Source of the DNA: Chaetoderma sp. LZ-2023a
Taxonomy: Eukaryota > Mollusca > Caudofoveata > Chaetodermatida > Chaetodermatidae
Direction of reading: 5' to 3'
NCBI GenBank assembly: GCA_034401795.1
Contig: CM067360.1
Coordinates: forward strand, 122,560,430 to 122,624,429
DNA length: 64,000 nt
The notes beneath the pieces were generated by a model. It was not told where the DNA came from, searched no databases, and was given only the letters and a program-made list of their open reading frames with translations. The translations under genes and the position numbers were made by a program. Positions 1 through 12,730 of the stretch are shown here, one piece after another; the first letter of the stretch is position 1, and every line of letters begins with the position of its first letter.

Positions 1-1285
1 CTATCGTTTTTGCTGGTGCCTAACTTTTGCACAGGTGTATATATATGAGCTATTCTGATTATCTAGTGGGCATCCGCAACTATAATCATTCTTTTTCACC
101 ATCCTTGAGAGTGAGCCGCATCAACAGTTCGCCTGCGGAGATTTCCCAGCAACTTTAGAATCATCCCATCTCACGTTCCTCATCCATAACGCATCCTCCA
201 TGGTGACTTATGAACTTTTTCCGTACCGATGACTAATAGGTACTCATTTAGCTATATTTTTGTATTATTATATTTATTCATTCCTTTACAGGTACTGATG
301 ACTAATAGGTACCGACCTGTCGTCTGAGACCACATTTTATAACTTATATCTTTAATGTAAATATTATCCGTATCTTTTTTGTGCTTATGACTAACAATCA
401 CTGCAAGGTCCTATGATCTGATTTATTGTCAATACCGTGATAGTTAGTTTATATATATGGCAGCAGCCATCCTAGTTACTTGTTTTGTTTATTTGATATA
501 AAATACTAGGACTGCGGCATGCTAGGCTATACTATACAGCAACAATAAATCTACATCACTTTTCCCCAGCATCAATTTCGCACTGATGTCACTGTTCATG
601 TTCTCATTGCGTGAACCTGACATGTGATCGACTAAACCTGACTATTCTAGCTCGATAGGATAGGTTTAAATGTATTTAGGGACAACCGCTGCTTAGGAGT
701 GATTTGTGTAAGCCTCTTTTCCGGATGTAGTGGATATGTAACATCGCACGCCGGCTAGATTGTGTAAAATTGGCCAGTTACCTTAGGTCCTCTTATTCCG
801 CAAGGCTTAGTAATTGTCTGGAACTCCCATCACCACGTTGGCATGATCTGACTTGGGAAACTATTGGGGTTTCCAAGCGGTGAAGACCAAAGTGTCGATT
901 TCGCATACACCTCCTCTGTATCTTCGGATACCAGTTAGCATAGATAACTCCGCCAAAGTAGGAAACACTGCGAAAATATATTTATTTTAACCAGCCAGCA
1001 GTGCATCTCTGGGCATCCTGGAACTTAACCCTAATGACAGGCAAACGGTAATCCCTGGAGCTGGATCTCATATGGTCCACCCCTGACACACCGGGTGATG
1101 GATAGGACATAGATCTCCATCTAACTCCATACAGTTTCTGGATGCGGTCTTGGGACCCGCCACGCCCTCACAGGAGATGGATATATGCCTCTCACTCCCC
1201 GCCATAAACTTTTATGTGCTTTTCAAATTGCTTGTGTAATATTGACTTGTCCTAGTAATGTTGTATGTGGTTGCGGTGTGATATG
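1..1285. other. Non-coding flank, no gene seen
   Basis: No supported gene is visible here. A short word, GATGACTAATAGGTAC, occurs twice (about 226 and 296), and both copies lie in AT-rich context. The rest is unique-looking DNA without long open frames or recognisable motifs. Confidence 0.5.
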
Positions 1286-3245
1286 TAACCAGATCGTTAT
1301 GTGATTCTGAAGCTGTCACTCTGTAACATGTCCGCTCGCTGCCTTTCTGAGGGGCATGCTGTGGAGGGTGACCTTAGGGAAGATGAGCATCTTCGCCAGT
1401 CAGGCTTATGTACTAAAGATAGGTAGAAATTCCTGCCACTTGCGGCCAAAGCTTGGATATAAATCCAACAATTAATTCGTAGTTTAGGATTTAGCAGAAG
1501 GACCTCATAAATAAAAGCGGCAACTACCAATACAGTATCTTGGACTTACATAAGATGACGGTGTTGAATTCTACAGAAATCATCCACCCCATCTTCACGT
1601 AATACAGCATGCATCACATTAATTATAATTTCACTAGGTTGACTCACACTACTTAGTATAGGTTTGAACAAGAGAGTGACCCTCTTTGTCAGCTCTCTTC
1701 CTCCGCTTCAGCGTTGAAGGCATTTTCCTGTGATGGAGGCCTGCGCGAGGCACTTCCCTGTCGCAACAATAATATTTTTTTGTCAGGGGTATAATGGTTT
1801 ATATTAAACCATATAAGTGGCCTCATTAGGATGCTCCCTTGCAAGGATACCTCACGGATATATATGGATCGGTGAGGTACCTCTGACAAATCCACATTAA
1901 CAAGACACCAGATTAGTTCTATGTACTGTATATTTTCTCCCTCATGCTAACAAACGAGTACCATTGTTTGTACAGTTTATTTTTAATTACTGTGTCTAGG
2001 CTCCTAAATTGAGTTATGGACCATCATACCGGTGACACAAATAGTTGCGACGAGACGGTGAGGTTAAATCTCAGTGGCAATGGCCGCATGGCCCCACTGG
2101 AACGTTATCGTTCCACCGGCTCTAGAAGTTGGTCTTTGTACTTTTTAGAGGGTCGCGATACGGGATCCGTAACCCCGAGAGCCGCAGCTAACCATCCCTC
2201 CTGCGCATCCTGTACATGCGGTGCATCAGAGCGGAGCAGCAGCACGGACCAGCGCATACCCCTGCGAGCTACAGTAACGGGATCGTTATATGATTCAGGA
2301 GCTGCCGCACCGTGACATGTCTGCTCACTGTTTTTCTGAGGGGAATGCTCCATAAGGTGACCACATGGAAACCGAGCATTTCTACCAGTCAGTCATGTAT
2401 TAAAAACATAGGTAGAACTATTTGCCACTTGCGGCCAAAGCTTGGAACATGGACCTAACAACTAAAGGTTAGTTTAGGGTGTAGCAGAAGGACCACATAA
2501 ATAAAGCGGCAACTACCAATACAGTATCTTTAATCTACATAAGATGACAGTGTTTGAATTCTGCGGAAATCACCCACCCCATCTTCATGTAATTCAGCGT
2601 GCATCACAGTAGCATACAGTTTCACTAGGTTAACCACACTACACACTTAGAATATGTTTGAACAAGAGAGTGGTCCTTTTTGCCACCTCTCTTCCTCCAC
2701 TTCAGCATTGAAGTCATTTTCCTGTGACGGCGGCCTACGCGAGGCACTTTGCTCTCGCAACAAAAATATTTTGCTATGGGTATAATGGTTTATATTAAAC
2801 CACATAAGTGACCGCACTAGGACTCTCCCTTGCAGGGTACCTCGATGATTTAAAGATCAGCAAGGTACCTCTGATGAGCCCACATTAAACAAGACACCAA
2901 CTTAGTTCCATGTACTATATTTTCTCTCTCCTACTAGCAAATGAGTAGTATTGTTTGTTTTAGTTATATCATTTTAATGATTATGTCTAAATCCCAAATT
3001 GAGTAATGGATCATCATACTGGTAACACAAACAGCCGGGACGAGACGGTGTGGTTCAGTCTCGGTGGCAATGGTCACACAGCCCCACTGGAATGTTATCA
3101 TTCCACCAGCTCGAGAAGTCGGTCCTGGTACATTCCGGAGAGTCGCAAAACATGATCCGTAACCCTGAGAACCGACACTAACCAGCTAGTCCATGCATTG
3201 GGCACATGCGGTGCAGTGGAACAGAATATTCGGACAGACCACCCC
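1286..3245. repeat. Tandem duplication, unit about 990 bp
   Basis: Two adjacent diverged copies of one unit are visible. The segment from about 1286 (GATCGTTATGTGATTC) recurs from about 2275 (GATCGTTATATGATTC). The segment at 2016 (ATGGACCATCATACCGG) recurs at 3007 (ATGGATCATCATACTGG). Both pairs are offset by about 990 bp. Landmarks such as CCACTTGCGGCCAAAGCTTGG appear once in each copy. Small open frames inside, such as 2016-2315, are not conserved between the copies, so I read this as satellite-like non-coding DNA. Confidence 0.8.
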
Positions 3246-3626
3246 GTACCCACCCCGGAGGCTATACAATAGTTAATTTCCTGTCAACTACAGGATTTAC
3301 CACCGTTACAAATAAATGGATGTGGTCGTCCTCAATATGTCCTATCTAATTGATATTAGCTCTAGTATTTTTTAGGATGTGTTTCCAAAAAATATTATGA
3401 CAAGCTAACGTGTAGGATGAATTGGAATTGTGAGGAGAGCGATGACTGGATACCATGTCGATGGCTGTGATTGGATGACAGGTTTTAATCCATGAGCCAA
3501 TCACAGCATTCTACAGATTGTGTGTTATGCTGTATCAACTTGTACTTGTAGCTTATCTTGTTCACCTTCCTAGAAGAACCGTCTAGGCTGTCTTCTCTAA
3601 CTCTCAGTGACATGCCAGTACTTATT

Positions 3627-4690
3627 ATTAGCTCACCTGGCCAGAATGGCCAAGTGAGCTTATGCCATGCCGACCGTCCATCGTCTGTCCATCTGTCTGT
3701 CTGTCTGTCCATCAACTTTTGCTTTAAAATGTATCTCCTCCTTAACGGCTTGCCGGATTTCAACCAAATATGGCTAAAATGATCCAATCGGGGTAGGCTC
3801 CAGAACATATATTCAAGTTTTTGATATTTCAAATGTCGGGGTAAAAAACTTAGATTTTGTTAAAAATCTACTGAAAAGTGTCAAAACGCATTTCCGCCTT
3901 AGTTTCTTGACAGATTTCAACCAAATTTGGCTAGAAGGGTCGTACCGACATAGGATCTATACCTTCTATTCAAATTTTTGATATTTCAATTTTTTTAGTA
4001 AAAAACTTGGATTTTGTTGCAAATTTACCGGAAAGTGTCAAAATGCATCTCCTCCTTAGTTTCTTTGCAGATTTCAATCAACTCTGGCTAGAACAATCAT
4101 ACGGAGGTAGGCTCTAGAACTTTGATTCAGATTTTTTATATTTCAATTTTTTGTGTAAAAAACTTGGATTCTATTTAAAATTTGCCGGAAATTGTCAAAT
4201 TACTTTAAAACGCTACTCATCCTTAGTTTCTTGGCAGATTTCAACCAAATCTGGCGAAAATGATCATATGAAGGTAGGCTCCAGTACTTCTCTTCAGATT
4301 TTTTATATTTAAAATTTTGTGGTGAAAAACTTAGATTTTGTTTAAAATTTACCGAAAAGTGTCAAAGCGCATCTCCTCCTTAGTTTCTTGACAGATTTCA
4401 ACCACATTTGGCTAGAAGTGCCATACCGAGGTAGGCTCTAGAATATCTATTCAGATTTTTGATATTTCAATTTTTGGGGTAAAAACTTAGATTTTGTGAA
4501 AATCTTACTGAAAACTGTCAAAACGCATCTTCTTGGTTTCTTGATAGATTTCAACCAAATTTGGTTAGAAGGATCCTCTGGAGGTCGGCTCTAGTTTAAA
4601 ATGTCTTTAAAAATCTCCGAACCTGCTTGGGGGATTGATTCAAAACTCATGAAATAAGTAGGCTATTACGCATTTTACACTATGCGATAA
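3627..4690. repeat. Dispersed AGCTCACCTG repeat with ~160-bp monomers
   Basis: It starts with a short inverted repeat (AGCTCACCTGGCC ... GGCCAAGTGAGCT) followed by a GTCCATC/GTCTGTC-rich stretch. About five monomers of 157-167 bp follow, each containing 'TTAGTTTCTTGRCAGATTTC' and 'AACCAAATTTGGCTAGAA', at about 3881, 4048, 4212, 4369 and 4528. It ends with 'GTCTTTAAAAATCTCC' at about 4605. The same family is seen at 16328-17690 and, truncated, at 55550-55800. I do not recognise any coding content. Confidence 0.75.
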
Positions 4691-6479
4691 GGGTTAAATG
4701 AAGTGGCTCACTTGACACGTGCGTATTATCAAATTACTCAGCCGACTCAAGATACTGTTATAGCGTGTGTCACAGGCAGTGTAAATAAATATTCCAAGAA
4801 AACATATGATATGATAATATTGCCGGAACCACAGAACTGATTGTAATAATTCTGATACCTACCTGTAGCTGCAAATTCGAAGATTTATCCAATGCTAGGA
4901 ATGTTAGAATCGGCCTAGTGGTTCAAAAGGTACACTCTGCGGGAAAAACTCATTGCCAGCAAAATTTCAAACAAAAATTTCAGGATGCACGCTATCCATC
5001 ATCCCATATTCAGAATGAGTATTACAGCTACAGTGACAGAGTTTGCTGTTCCGAAGCTTTACAAAGTTATCACATAACGGGGAAAATTCCATCAAAATAT
5101 CTTAATTATTGAAATTACTACAGCTTGCCGGGCAATATTGATCGGCGATGAAAATTCCCAAATTTTATGTCAAAATGTTAATTCATTTGGTGATATCTCT
5201 GGCAATAATCACGTGAGCAAAATTATAATTGGTCAGGAAAATAGCCATTTCTTTTAGCTTTAAGCACACTCCAATTTAGTGACAATACGCAAAGATAGAG
5301 CCTGCGTGACACCCCCCCCCCCACCCCACACACCCCCATATACCGAATTTTACCAAAAAAGGATAACAATGCATATTCTCAGATCATATCTTGGATGAAG
5401 TCTTTTTTATATATATTCCAGTCTTTTGAACCTCTTGTCCGATATTAACATCCATTATATCATATAAATCGCGAGGTTATCACCTATTTAGAGATCCTAT
5501 AGAATCATTGGAATCATTTCAGCAGTTCGGTTGCTATTATCATTTACGTATACCTCCTTAAAATATATACCCAGCATCTATTGGTGTTGCTCCTCCCGTC
5601 ATAGCAATAGCAGTGGTGCGGGGCTGACGTAGGTAGCTGCGATAAACTGGCAGCGCCCCGATGTGCGAAAAATTGTCAATTTTTCCGACTTTATCTAGCG
5701 ATAGTTGGTTACACTATTTCTATCTGTTTATTATTCTGGCGCAATTTCATTAAACATGTAATGATCTTTCGAATAAAGCACACTTTTTATCATCCTGGAA
5801 TTGTCCTTTAAATGAAAATAGCTACTGATGTAAAAACACACTGTACAAGTAACTGGGTACATGTAACTAAAAATTAGTCACATAGCGGGTGCGTAAACTG
5901 GTTTTAAGCGTAGGCGGCACACCGCAGCTGACTCTTAAAGGTCATATTTGGAGAAATCCCCTTTATGTACAATTTTGCAAGTATTTAAGGCATTATTGTA
6001 TAGTAATTAATAACAAACCCGCTGTATGCGTCTAACACTCACCAAGTAGCTAATATTAAGCCACGAAATCGGCGTATGATCGAATACACGAAATTACGTG
6101 ATGACTTACCTCCATCGATTTTGAGCTACGAAAAACCAATGCGGCAGATTTTTCTCGGTTTTATATTTCCGGACATGTTTGAGAACACGATCGCTTCAAT
6201 AGCCTGTGAATGGGTGGGGTAGGGGTTGGGGTGGGTGGGTGAGGGGGGGGGGGGAGTTGGGAGGGCTGCCACTTGGGGAATCGACGGGCCTGCATATTTT
6301 CACGTTGATGCAAAGCATATTATTTTGAGAAATTACCACCGGGCTTATTGAAAATTACCACCGGGCGATAAAACAAGTATTCCGTGTGATGGAAGCACAT
6401 AAATAGTAGCAGATGAACGAATTCATAGGAAGACTGACATACCGGTTATCGATCGTCATCGGAAAAGGGAAAAGAGAAG
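4691..6479. other. Non-coding AT-rich stretch with homopolymer tracts
   Basis: No gene is visible. It holds a poly-C/ACCCC tract near 5311-5335 and a G-rich tract near 6209-6262 (runs of G interrupted by T). A short duplicated phrase, AAATTACCACCGGGC, occurs at about 6330 and 6350. The last part, from about 6400, probably belongs to the 5' end of the LINE that follows. Confidence 0.5.
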
Positions 6480-6869
6480 ATGGAGAAACAGACAGAGGGC
6501 TGCTGCAGTAGACCTGCAACCAACATTAGTCTACCCACAAATGATTACACCACATGTAAAATAAATGCATCCACCTCAGCCAAACAGACCATATCAGTCT
6601 CAGTTATTCCAACAAAGCAGACCAATCTACAAGATCATGTAGCGGATATGCAATATCCATTTCATCAACTCTATCATCCTCTACTTGCGAGGCCTCAACA
6701 ACAACAGTTCCAAACGCCAAGTCACAACCACCAAACTTTATTCCAACCACATTATCAACTTCACCCACCTTACCGTCAGTCACAAATCGACAAGTTGCTG
6801 CCACGGTTTAGAAGATTGCAATTGATACCGCCTCATCAGACTCGAATACAGTACAACAGCAGAGTTTAA
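6480..6869 (+). pseudogene. Possible ORF1 remnant of the LINE
   Basis: This is an open frame of 129 codons, rich in Gln, Pro, Thr and His, that lies directly upstream of the endonuclease frame. It has no recognisable RNA-binding, coiled-coil or zinc-knuckle motif. Its position and sense fit a LINE ORF1 tail or a 5' spacer. It could equally be chance; I do not assign a function. Confidence 0.3.
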
Positions 6870-6895
6870 CCTGGGCCAAAGGTTTAGAATTGAAG

Positions 6896-7405
6896 ATGGC
6901 AACGCTAAATGCAAAGAATGCAGAAGCAAATATGAACTACCTTCAGTTTCTCTCCAAGCAAAATTCAATTATTCTATTGCAGGAGCATTGGCTCTACAGA
7001 TATAAGAGTGGTAAATTTGCAGATGTCTACAACAACCCAAATTTTCATGTGAAATGCAGTGATGATGAGAATCCCATCCCCCCATTACAAGCACCTCGGG
7101 GCTACAGTGGAACTGCTATCACCTGGTCAAAGGATCTAGATATGTATGTTACTAAAATTTCAGATGGTTGCAACAGATTACTAGCCATAGAACTCGATGC
7201 GGACACTCCTATATGCCTGATCAATATCTACATGCCAGCACGGAACACTGCTCAAGCGGAAGAAGAGTACACTACTGTGCTCGACGAACTGCATGAAATG
7301 ATTGAGAAGTATAAACAATCCCATTACATCTTAATTGCAGGAGATCTAAATGCGTCACTGCCCAGAAATCAAGGTGTCTCTAGAGATAACATACTTAGGA
7401 GATAA
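6896..7405 (+). pseudogene. LINE APE-like endonuclease, N-terminal part
   Basis: The frame reads as an exonuclease-endonuclease-phosphatase fold domain that nicks target DNA for target-primed reverse transcription. Visible motifs are LQEHW (the metal-binding Glu motif), a central INIYMP strand and GDLNAS (the GDxN motif). The first ATG in this frame is at 6896. The frame ends at a stop just after GDLNAS, and the rest of the domain, including SDH near 7570, continues in another frame after a small indel near 7395. Confidence 0.85.
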
Positions 7406-10364
7406 GGTAGAGCATGATTTAGAACTTCCTAGTAACTACCCTTCTCAGCCAACATTCGGTTCAGCGAGTGGAAGAGCAAAATCCCAAATTGACTACTGGA
7501 TGTGTACTAGTAAATCAAAAGATTTGGTTCAACAAGTCAACATAGCTGACAAACATCATTTAAATCTCTCAGACCACACTGATGTTGGAATAACAATTTC
7601 AGTAAAATTACAGCCACAGTCACCATTGGCAGAATACAGTAAAAGCAATGTAAATAACCTGATAGCAACAGTTGTACGATGGAATAAATGTGATACAACA
7701 CTTTACAAAAATCTACTGAATGTTTCTCTAAAAGAAGACACTCCAAAGATTAGTTCAACCCTTGCTGCTGATCTACTTGTCCGGAAACTTTCAACTTTGA
7801 TGCATAGTGCCTCAATCACAGCAACTGCTCAGTCTAGAAATCAAAAGAAATCAAGAAAGGGCATCAAAACATGGACTCCACATATAGCTAGTTTAATACA
7901 CAAGAGTAAGAAGGCACATTATCTATGGAACATCAATGGTAGACCTAACAGCAACAACAGCAATATCAATAATAACCGTAAAGAAGCTTGTCAGAAGCTG
8001 AGACAAGCAATGCGACTACTAAACAGTGAAACGAGAACATCATTGCATAACAAGATCATGGAGGCTCATGAAAATGACAAGGAGACATTTTTCATGTTGA
8101 TAGCAAAGCAGCGCATAACTCGTCAAAGAGGGATGCATCAGCTTATTATTGATGGTGAAATATGCAATGATGATGCTGCCATCTTGAGCGTATTCAAGAA
8201 CCATTTTGGTTCACTCGCCACCCCCCTGGTAGACCAAGCCTTCGATGAAGAGCACAAGAGAATTGTGGAACTTGATGTCCAGACAATTGAAGACGTGTGT
8301 AGCAATCATACTACTGGGACAAAATGTGAATTTGTAACTGAAGCAGAGATCCGAAAGATCATTGCAGGATTTAAGAATAACAAATCAGCAGACCCGCATG
8401 GGCTAACAGCAGAACACTTAAAGCATGCACCAACTGTGGCAACACATCATCTCGTAAAGCTAATAAACTATATAATCAGTACAGGCTACATTCCATCTGA
8501 TATGAAGCAAGGAATCTTAACTCCAGTATTAAAGAATGGTAAGGATGAAAAACAGCCTAACAACTACAGAGGAATAACTGTCCTTTCAATTGTAGGCAAG
8601 ATCTTAGAAAAAGTAATTTTACAACGGACAAAGCAACGGCATGATAATGTTCAGTCAAAGCTGCAAAGAGGTTTCACTGAAAGATCATCATCAGTAAACA
8701 CACCACTTATTATTTCAGAAGTGATCAATGAAGCTAAAGACAATCATCAGCAGCTCAGTATGGTAACCTTAGATGCTTGCAAAGCATTTGACGTAGTGTG
8801 GCATGCGTCCGTACGCTGAAAGATCTACAACATTGGAATTGAAGGATTATTATGGCGAACCATCAAAGCGATATATACTGATGCTCAATCTTCCATCAAG
8901 ATGAAAAGAACCCTCTCAGACCCATTTGTGATATGCCAAGTAGTACGCCAAGGTGGAATTCTCTCAACAATCCATTACAAACTCTTCAATAACAACCTTC
9001 TCAAAATAATTGAAGATGTAAATATTGGTGCTAAAATTGGACACATTAACTGCAGTGCACCAACATGTGCGGATGGCATAGCCCTATTAGCTCAGGACAC
9101 TGATCACCTACAGGAGCTCTTAAACATAGTTCCTCAATACACACTTCAAGAGCGCTACACTATAAACCCTGGAAAAAGCGCATTGATTTCACTAAACAAG
9201 CGAACTAAATCTGCTCCAGTTATTCATCTAGGAGACAGACAGATCCTTGAATCTAAATGTGAAACTCACTTAGGTATTGAACGGTCAACAAATGGGAAAG
9301 GCAATGTAGAAAAACGCATTCAAGCAACAAGAAGAACAGTCTATTCACTGATCGGAGCTGGACTTCATGGAAATGGTGGACTTTCCTCATTAGCTTCAGT
9401 GCATATATGGAAAGTCTACTGTCTTCCAAGATTACTGTTTGGTCTAGAGGTCATTCAGATGACAAAGGCTGAGATTAGTGCATTGGAACTATTCCAACTG
9501 TCAATTCTTAAACAATTACAGTCCCTTCCAAAGAATACAACATCATCAGCAACACTATGCCTACTAGGAATAAGACCCATCCAAGCAGAGCTAGACTACA
9601 GAAAACTAAAACTACTAGGAAACATCCTCGGAAATGGCGATACTGTAGAATTCCAGATAGCAGCCAGACAACTTGCTGTAAAGAATATTAAGAGCAATAG
9701 TTGGTTTATGAAATGCCAAGAAACGCTTCATAAGTATCAGCTTCCAAGTGTCTACCAACTAATTAACAACATGCCTGCAAAGTTAGCGTGGTATGCGCAA
9801 GTTGAGAAGCACATAAACTGTGCTGTACACAACGTCTGGAAAGAAGACTTTGTCATGAAGACATCAACAAAATACTTAAATGTCAATGTATGCACTGTAA
9901 ACAACGTTCACCACTGTTGGAACTCACTTGACAACACAACCAGGGATGTTAGACGAGCAGTAATAAAGGCAAAGATTCTGACTGGCTCACACATCTTGCA
10001 AGCAAATCGTGCCCGTTTCAATCAATATATTGTCTCTGAAAAGTGTTTACTTTGCCATTCAACACCCGAGGACAGGAATCACTTCATTACATTATGTACA
10101 GCATTGGAGGAGTCAAGAAAACCATATTTGAAGAGTATTCTCACCACCATGTACCTAGAAAATGACCCAGTCATCATCAACACGTTATTAGCTGATCCCG
10201 AAAATACAACTCAGCTGATACTTGATCATACAATGATGATATCCAGATTGAATATTAAGCTGTCCCCAGCAAATTCTCTCAAAATTGCGAAAACTACACT
10301 TTTTCTCTGCTATGCCTTGCACCTCAAACGTACACAATTGATTGAGGCAATTGTGTCTGTATAA
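7396..10364 (+). pseudogene. LINE reverse transcriptase ORF2, broken
   Basis: The C-terminal endonuclease motif (LSDHTDVGI, about 7570) is followed by a linker and then a reverse transcriptase. RT landmarks are NKSADPHGLTAEHLK (about 8380), the NNYRGITVLSIVGKILE block (about 8560) and VTLDACKAFDVVWH (RT motif A, about 8765). A TGA at 8817-8819 interrupts the same reading frame, which then continues to 10364. The palm motif C, normally F/YADD, reads CADG (about 9065), so the polymerase would be inactive. Near 10048 a C-x2-C-x8-H-x4-C knuckle is present, as in several LINE clades. The frame ends at TAA 10362-10364. Confidence 0.87.
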
Positions 10365-10370
10365 ATACGT

Positions 10371-12659
10371 CAATGAACACTAATCAAAGTAAATCAGACA
10401 CAATCTAAAATTTACCTATTCTTCTACAAGTTATAAATGTTACTAACAGAACTTTCTTATTAATGTGTGAATGAAAAACTCTGCAATCAATTTGACATTA
10501 ATTAATTTAATCCTACTCAGTCAGAGCAAATTTCGTGTATTCGTGTATTTAAGACTGTGTTATATTGACATTTTGAAGAATCGTTCGTACCCTATGAATA
10601 GGGGTGAGCCCATCGAGGCTGGATTTCCACATACAGGTACAGATACAGTAAGCTATCCAACGTAAATGTGTGCACTGTTAATAAACGTAGGCCTATATCT
10701 AAATATGACAATTTAGTTCAACTTACCCACCTGTTATAAATTATTATTTGTCACGTCTTTTGCGCATCTTCACTCATATATGTGCTTTTTCAGTATATAC
10801 GACAATTGTACACACTCGGGGTCAGCATTATAGTACGTAAACCTACAAATTGCTCCAGTAAAAGTGTGGGCGAGTGTGTGTCATTATGCATAAATTTATA
10901 CGTTAGCTACATTACATTCAAAGAAGTGGTATAGATATATGCCCAGAATTTACCTCCTCGGCCACATACATATAGGATACGCACGCATGTGTTGGCCTGT
11001 GTTTAGAATGACAGGAAACATAAGTGGCAATGTGTAGGCCCGACCACAGGTATTTTGGTATAATTTTTGCAACTGAATGCAGTGTTATTTGCTTGTTCAA
11101 GTAGGTTAATCACGTAGCCTATGAGAAGTCCCCCCCCCCCCACCACCCCGGTCACTCATTGCTGGCATAATGTATATCCCTAACTGATATTGTAATCAAT
11201 GCTTGTTAAAACTGATGTTTTAGATTGCCACAAATAGTTTGGCTTAAGTAAACAGGAGATTTAATTATATAGGCCTATAAAATGTATCCCATATGGGCTT
11301 AGCTTTCTCTAGTCTTAGACTAAAACAAATCAATTGATTGCGATACCTTAGGCAAATTCGGATCTACCGGTGGACTTTGCATTTGGTTTGTGTGTGTGCA
11401 TGTGCTTGCGTGCATGTGGTGGGTGGGGTGAGATGGGTGGGCGGGTGGGGGGGGGGATGGGGGATAGAGATACATCTGGAAAATCATAACAGATTCTGCT
11501 GAATTATAGGCGCAGATTGGATACAAATTAGACATGTTGTTTATCAAATGGAATGCAGGAAATGACTTCGCATAGCATCAGAATTTTCAGGGAGAAGAAC
11601 CAGCCACCCATATCTCCCCAAACGGCCATTTAGAGGGGTCACGCCCTCACTCACAGACCCGCTCCAATATTGGATTTAACTCAATAATAAAATCCTAAAT
11701 CTGCGCTTGACGGCCATCCCACCAATACTGGATGTAGCAAGATATAGTGTCATAAAAATACAGTAATTATAGAATCACACTGAGATATTTTCTCGAAGCA
11801 GATCTCATCTAAAAAGGGGGTTTTCGTGACAGAGATATTCATATTTAAATATGGCATCGTGGCTATTATAAACTTCTGACTATAATGTCTACGGGGAATA
11901 TCATTGAGATCATTGCCTATTTCAAAATTCATTGCTAAACACAATAGAATGAAAAAGGTACCCTGGTTAAACAGCGTTGCCTGTATTAGCTTTGCTTAGT
12001 GGTTGTTCCACTATGGCGTCACAGCTGCTTGGAATTCAAGGGAGGTAATTCATGACGCGATATTCTAAAGCTATGTACTTTATCGGCAATAAATATAAAA
12101 GTATGCCATGTATTAGCAAATTGATAACAGCTCTATGATTTGGAAGGTCTGGATATATTATAATGTCTTAAAATACACTCCATATATGACCTTTAAGACA
12201 GTGTCTAGCAGCTGTAGGTGAATCACCGCAGTTGACAGCTGTTTGGCAGGTACACCCAACACATAATTTGTAAGCAACACAACAATTTTACTTTTGAAGT
12301 AACCTAAGATTAAGTTAAGAGTAGAATTAAAATTTAAGCTACAATCTCCCAGCAAACATATAATTGTTTCATTGGCACAGCGTAAGTTTTTTTTGTTGAC
12401 CCAACGTAGTTTTGCTTGTTGGTTTTACGTTCACCCAAAGTGTGGTTTCGTTGGCTCAATGTGGGCTCTCTTTTTGTATGGTATTTCGTAATTTCCTCCT
12501 GTATATAGAAACACCGGCCAGACATCATGACAGTGACAATGAAGACTACGCTAACCGCCGCGCCAAACATCCAGCTGGCTGATGATTGTGGACTGTTCAA
12601 AACAAATTATACTACAAAGTTGTCATCAGGAAATGTTTTTCTAATATTTATTTATTAAT
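10371..12659. other. Upstream flank of PIK3C3, no gene
   Basis: I see no coding sequence. Contents include AT-rich DNA with several AGGCCTAT words (about 10690 and 11270), a C-run at 11130-11144, a GT/GC-rich stretch at 11385-11460 and palindrome-poor unique DNA. The proximal 700 bp before the start codon at 12660 should contain the PIK3C3 promoter and 5' UTR. I cannot pick a TATA box or a defined transcription start; the interval 12530-12600 is locally GC-richer (GCTAACCGCCGCGCC). Confidence 0.45.
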
Positions 12660-12730
12660 ATGTCGCAATTTTCTGACCGATTCTGTTATGTATATAGTTG
12701 TGACCTTGACGTAAACGTGCAAGTAAAAAT
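12660..12730 (+). CDS. PIK3C3: PIK3C3 exon 1 (start codon)
   Basis: The reading starts [20 protein letters not shown] and ends in QVK plus AT of a split Ile codon, followed by donor GTATGT. The YxYSCDLDxNVQxKI pattern is the known VPS34 N-terminus, and its phase fits exon 2 exactly. I chose this ATG because it sits about where the family starts and the upstream frame carries no VPS34-like residues. This exon is too short to stand out as an open frame. Confidence 0.9.

Larger units (their letters stand above)
6480..10370 (+). mobile_element. Non-LTR retrotransposon (LINE), APE type, degraded
   Basis: A single + strand element encodes an APE-like endonuclease, a reverse transcriptase and a C-terminal Cys/His knuckle in the order normal for LINEs. 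Inactivating changes visible are a frameshift near 7395, an in-frame TGA at 8817-8819 and loss of the catalytic FADD/YADD box (read as CADG near 9065). The exact 5' and 3' ends are not clear; there is no obvious poly-A tail, and a Q/P-rich open frame at 6480-6869 may be the remnant of an ORF1. I place it loosely with CR1/I/Nimb-like LINEs because of the C-terminal knuckle, without certainty of clade. Confidence 0.85.

Noticed and set aside
2016..2353. Overlapping open frames on both strands in the tandem duplication
   Set aside because: The second copy (about 3007-3260) does not keep either frame open, so there is no sign of protein selection.
5310..5335. Poly-C and poly-G tracts (5310, 6240, 11130, 15321, 43330, 62770) as quadruplex regulatory sites
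   Set aside because: They are scattered, adjoin repeats and may include assembly length errors. I see no link to a gene start.
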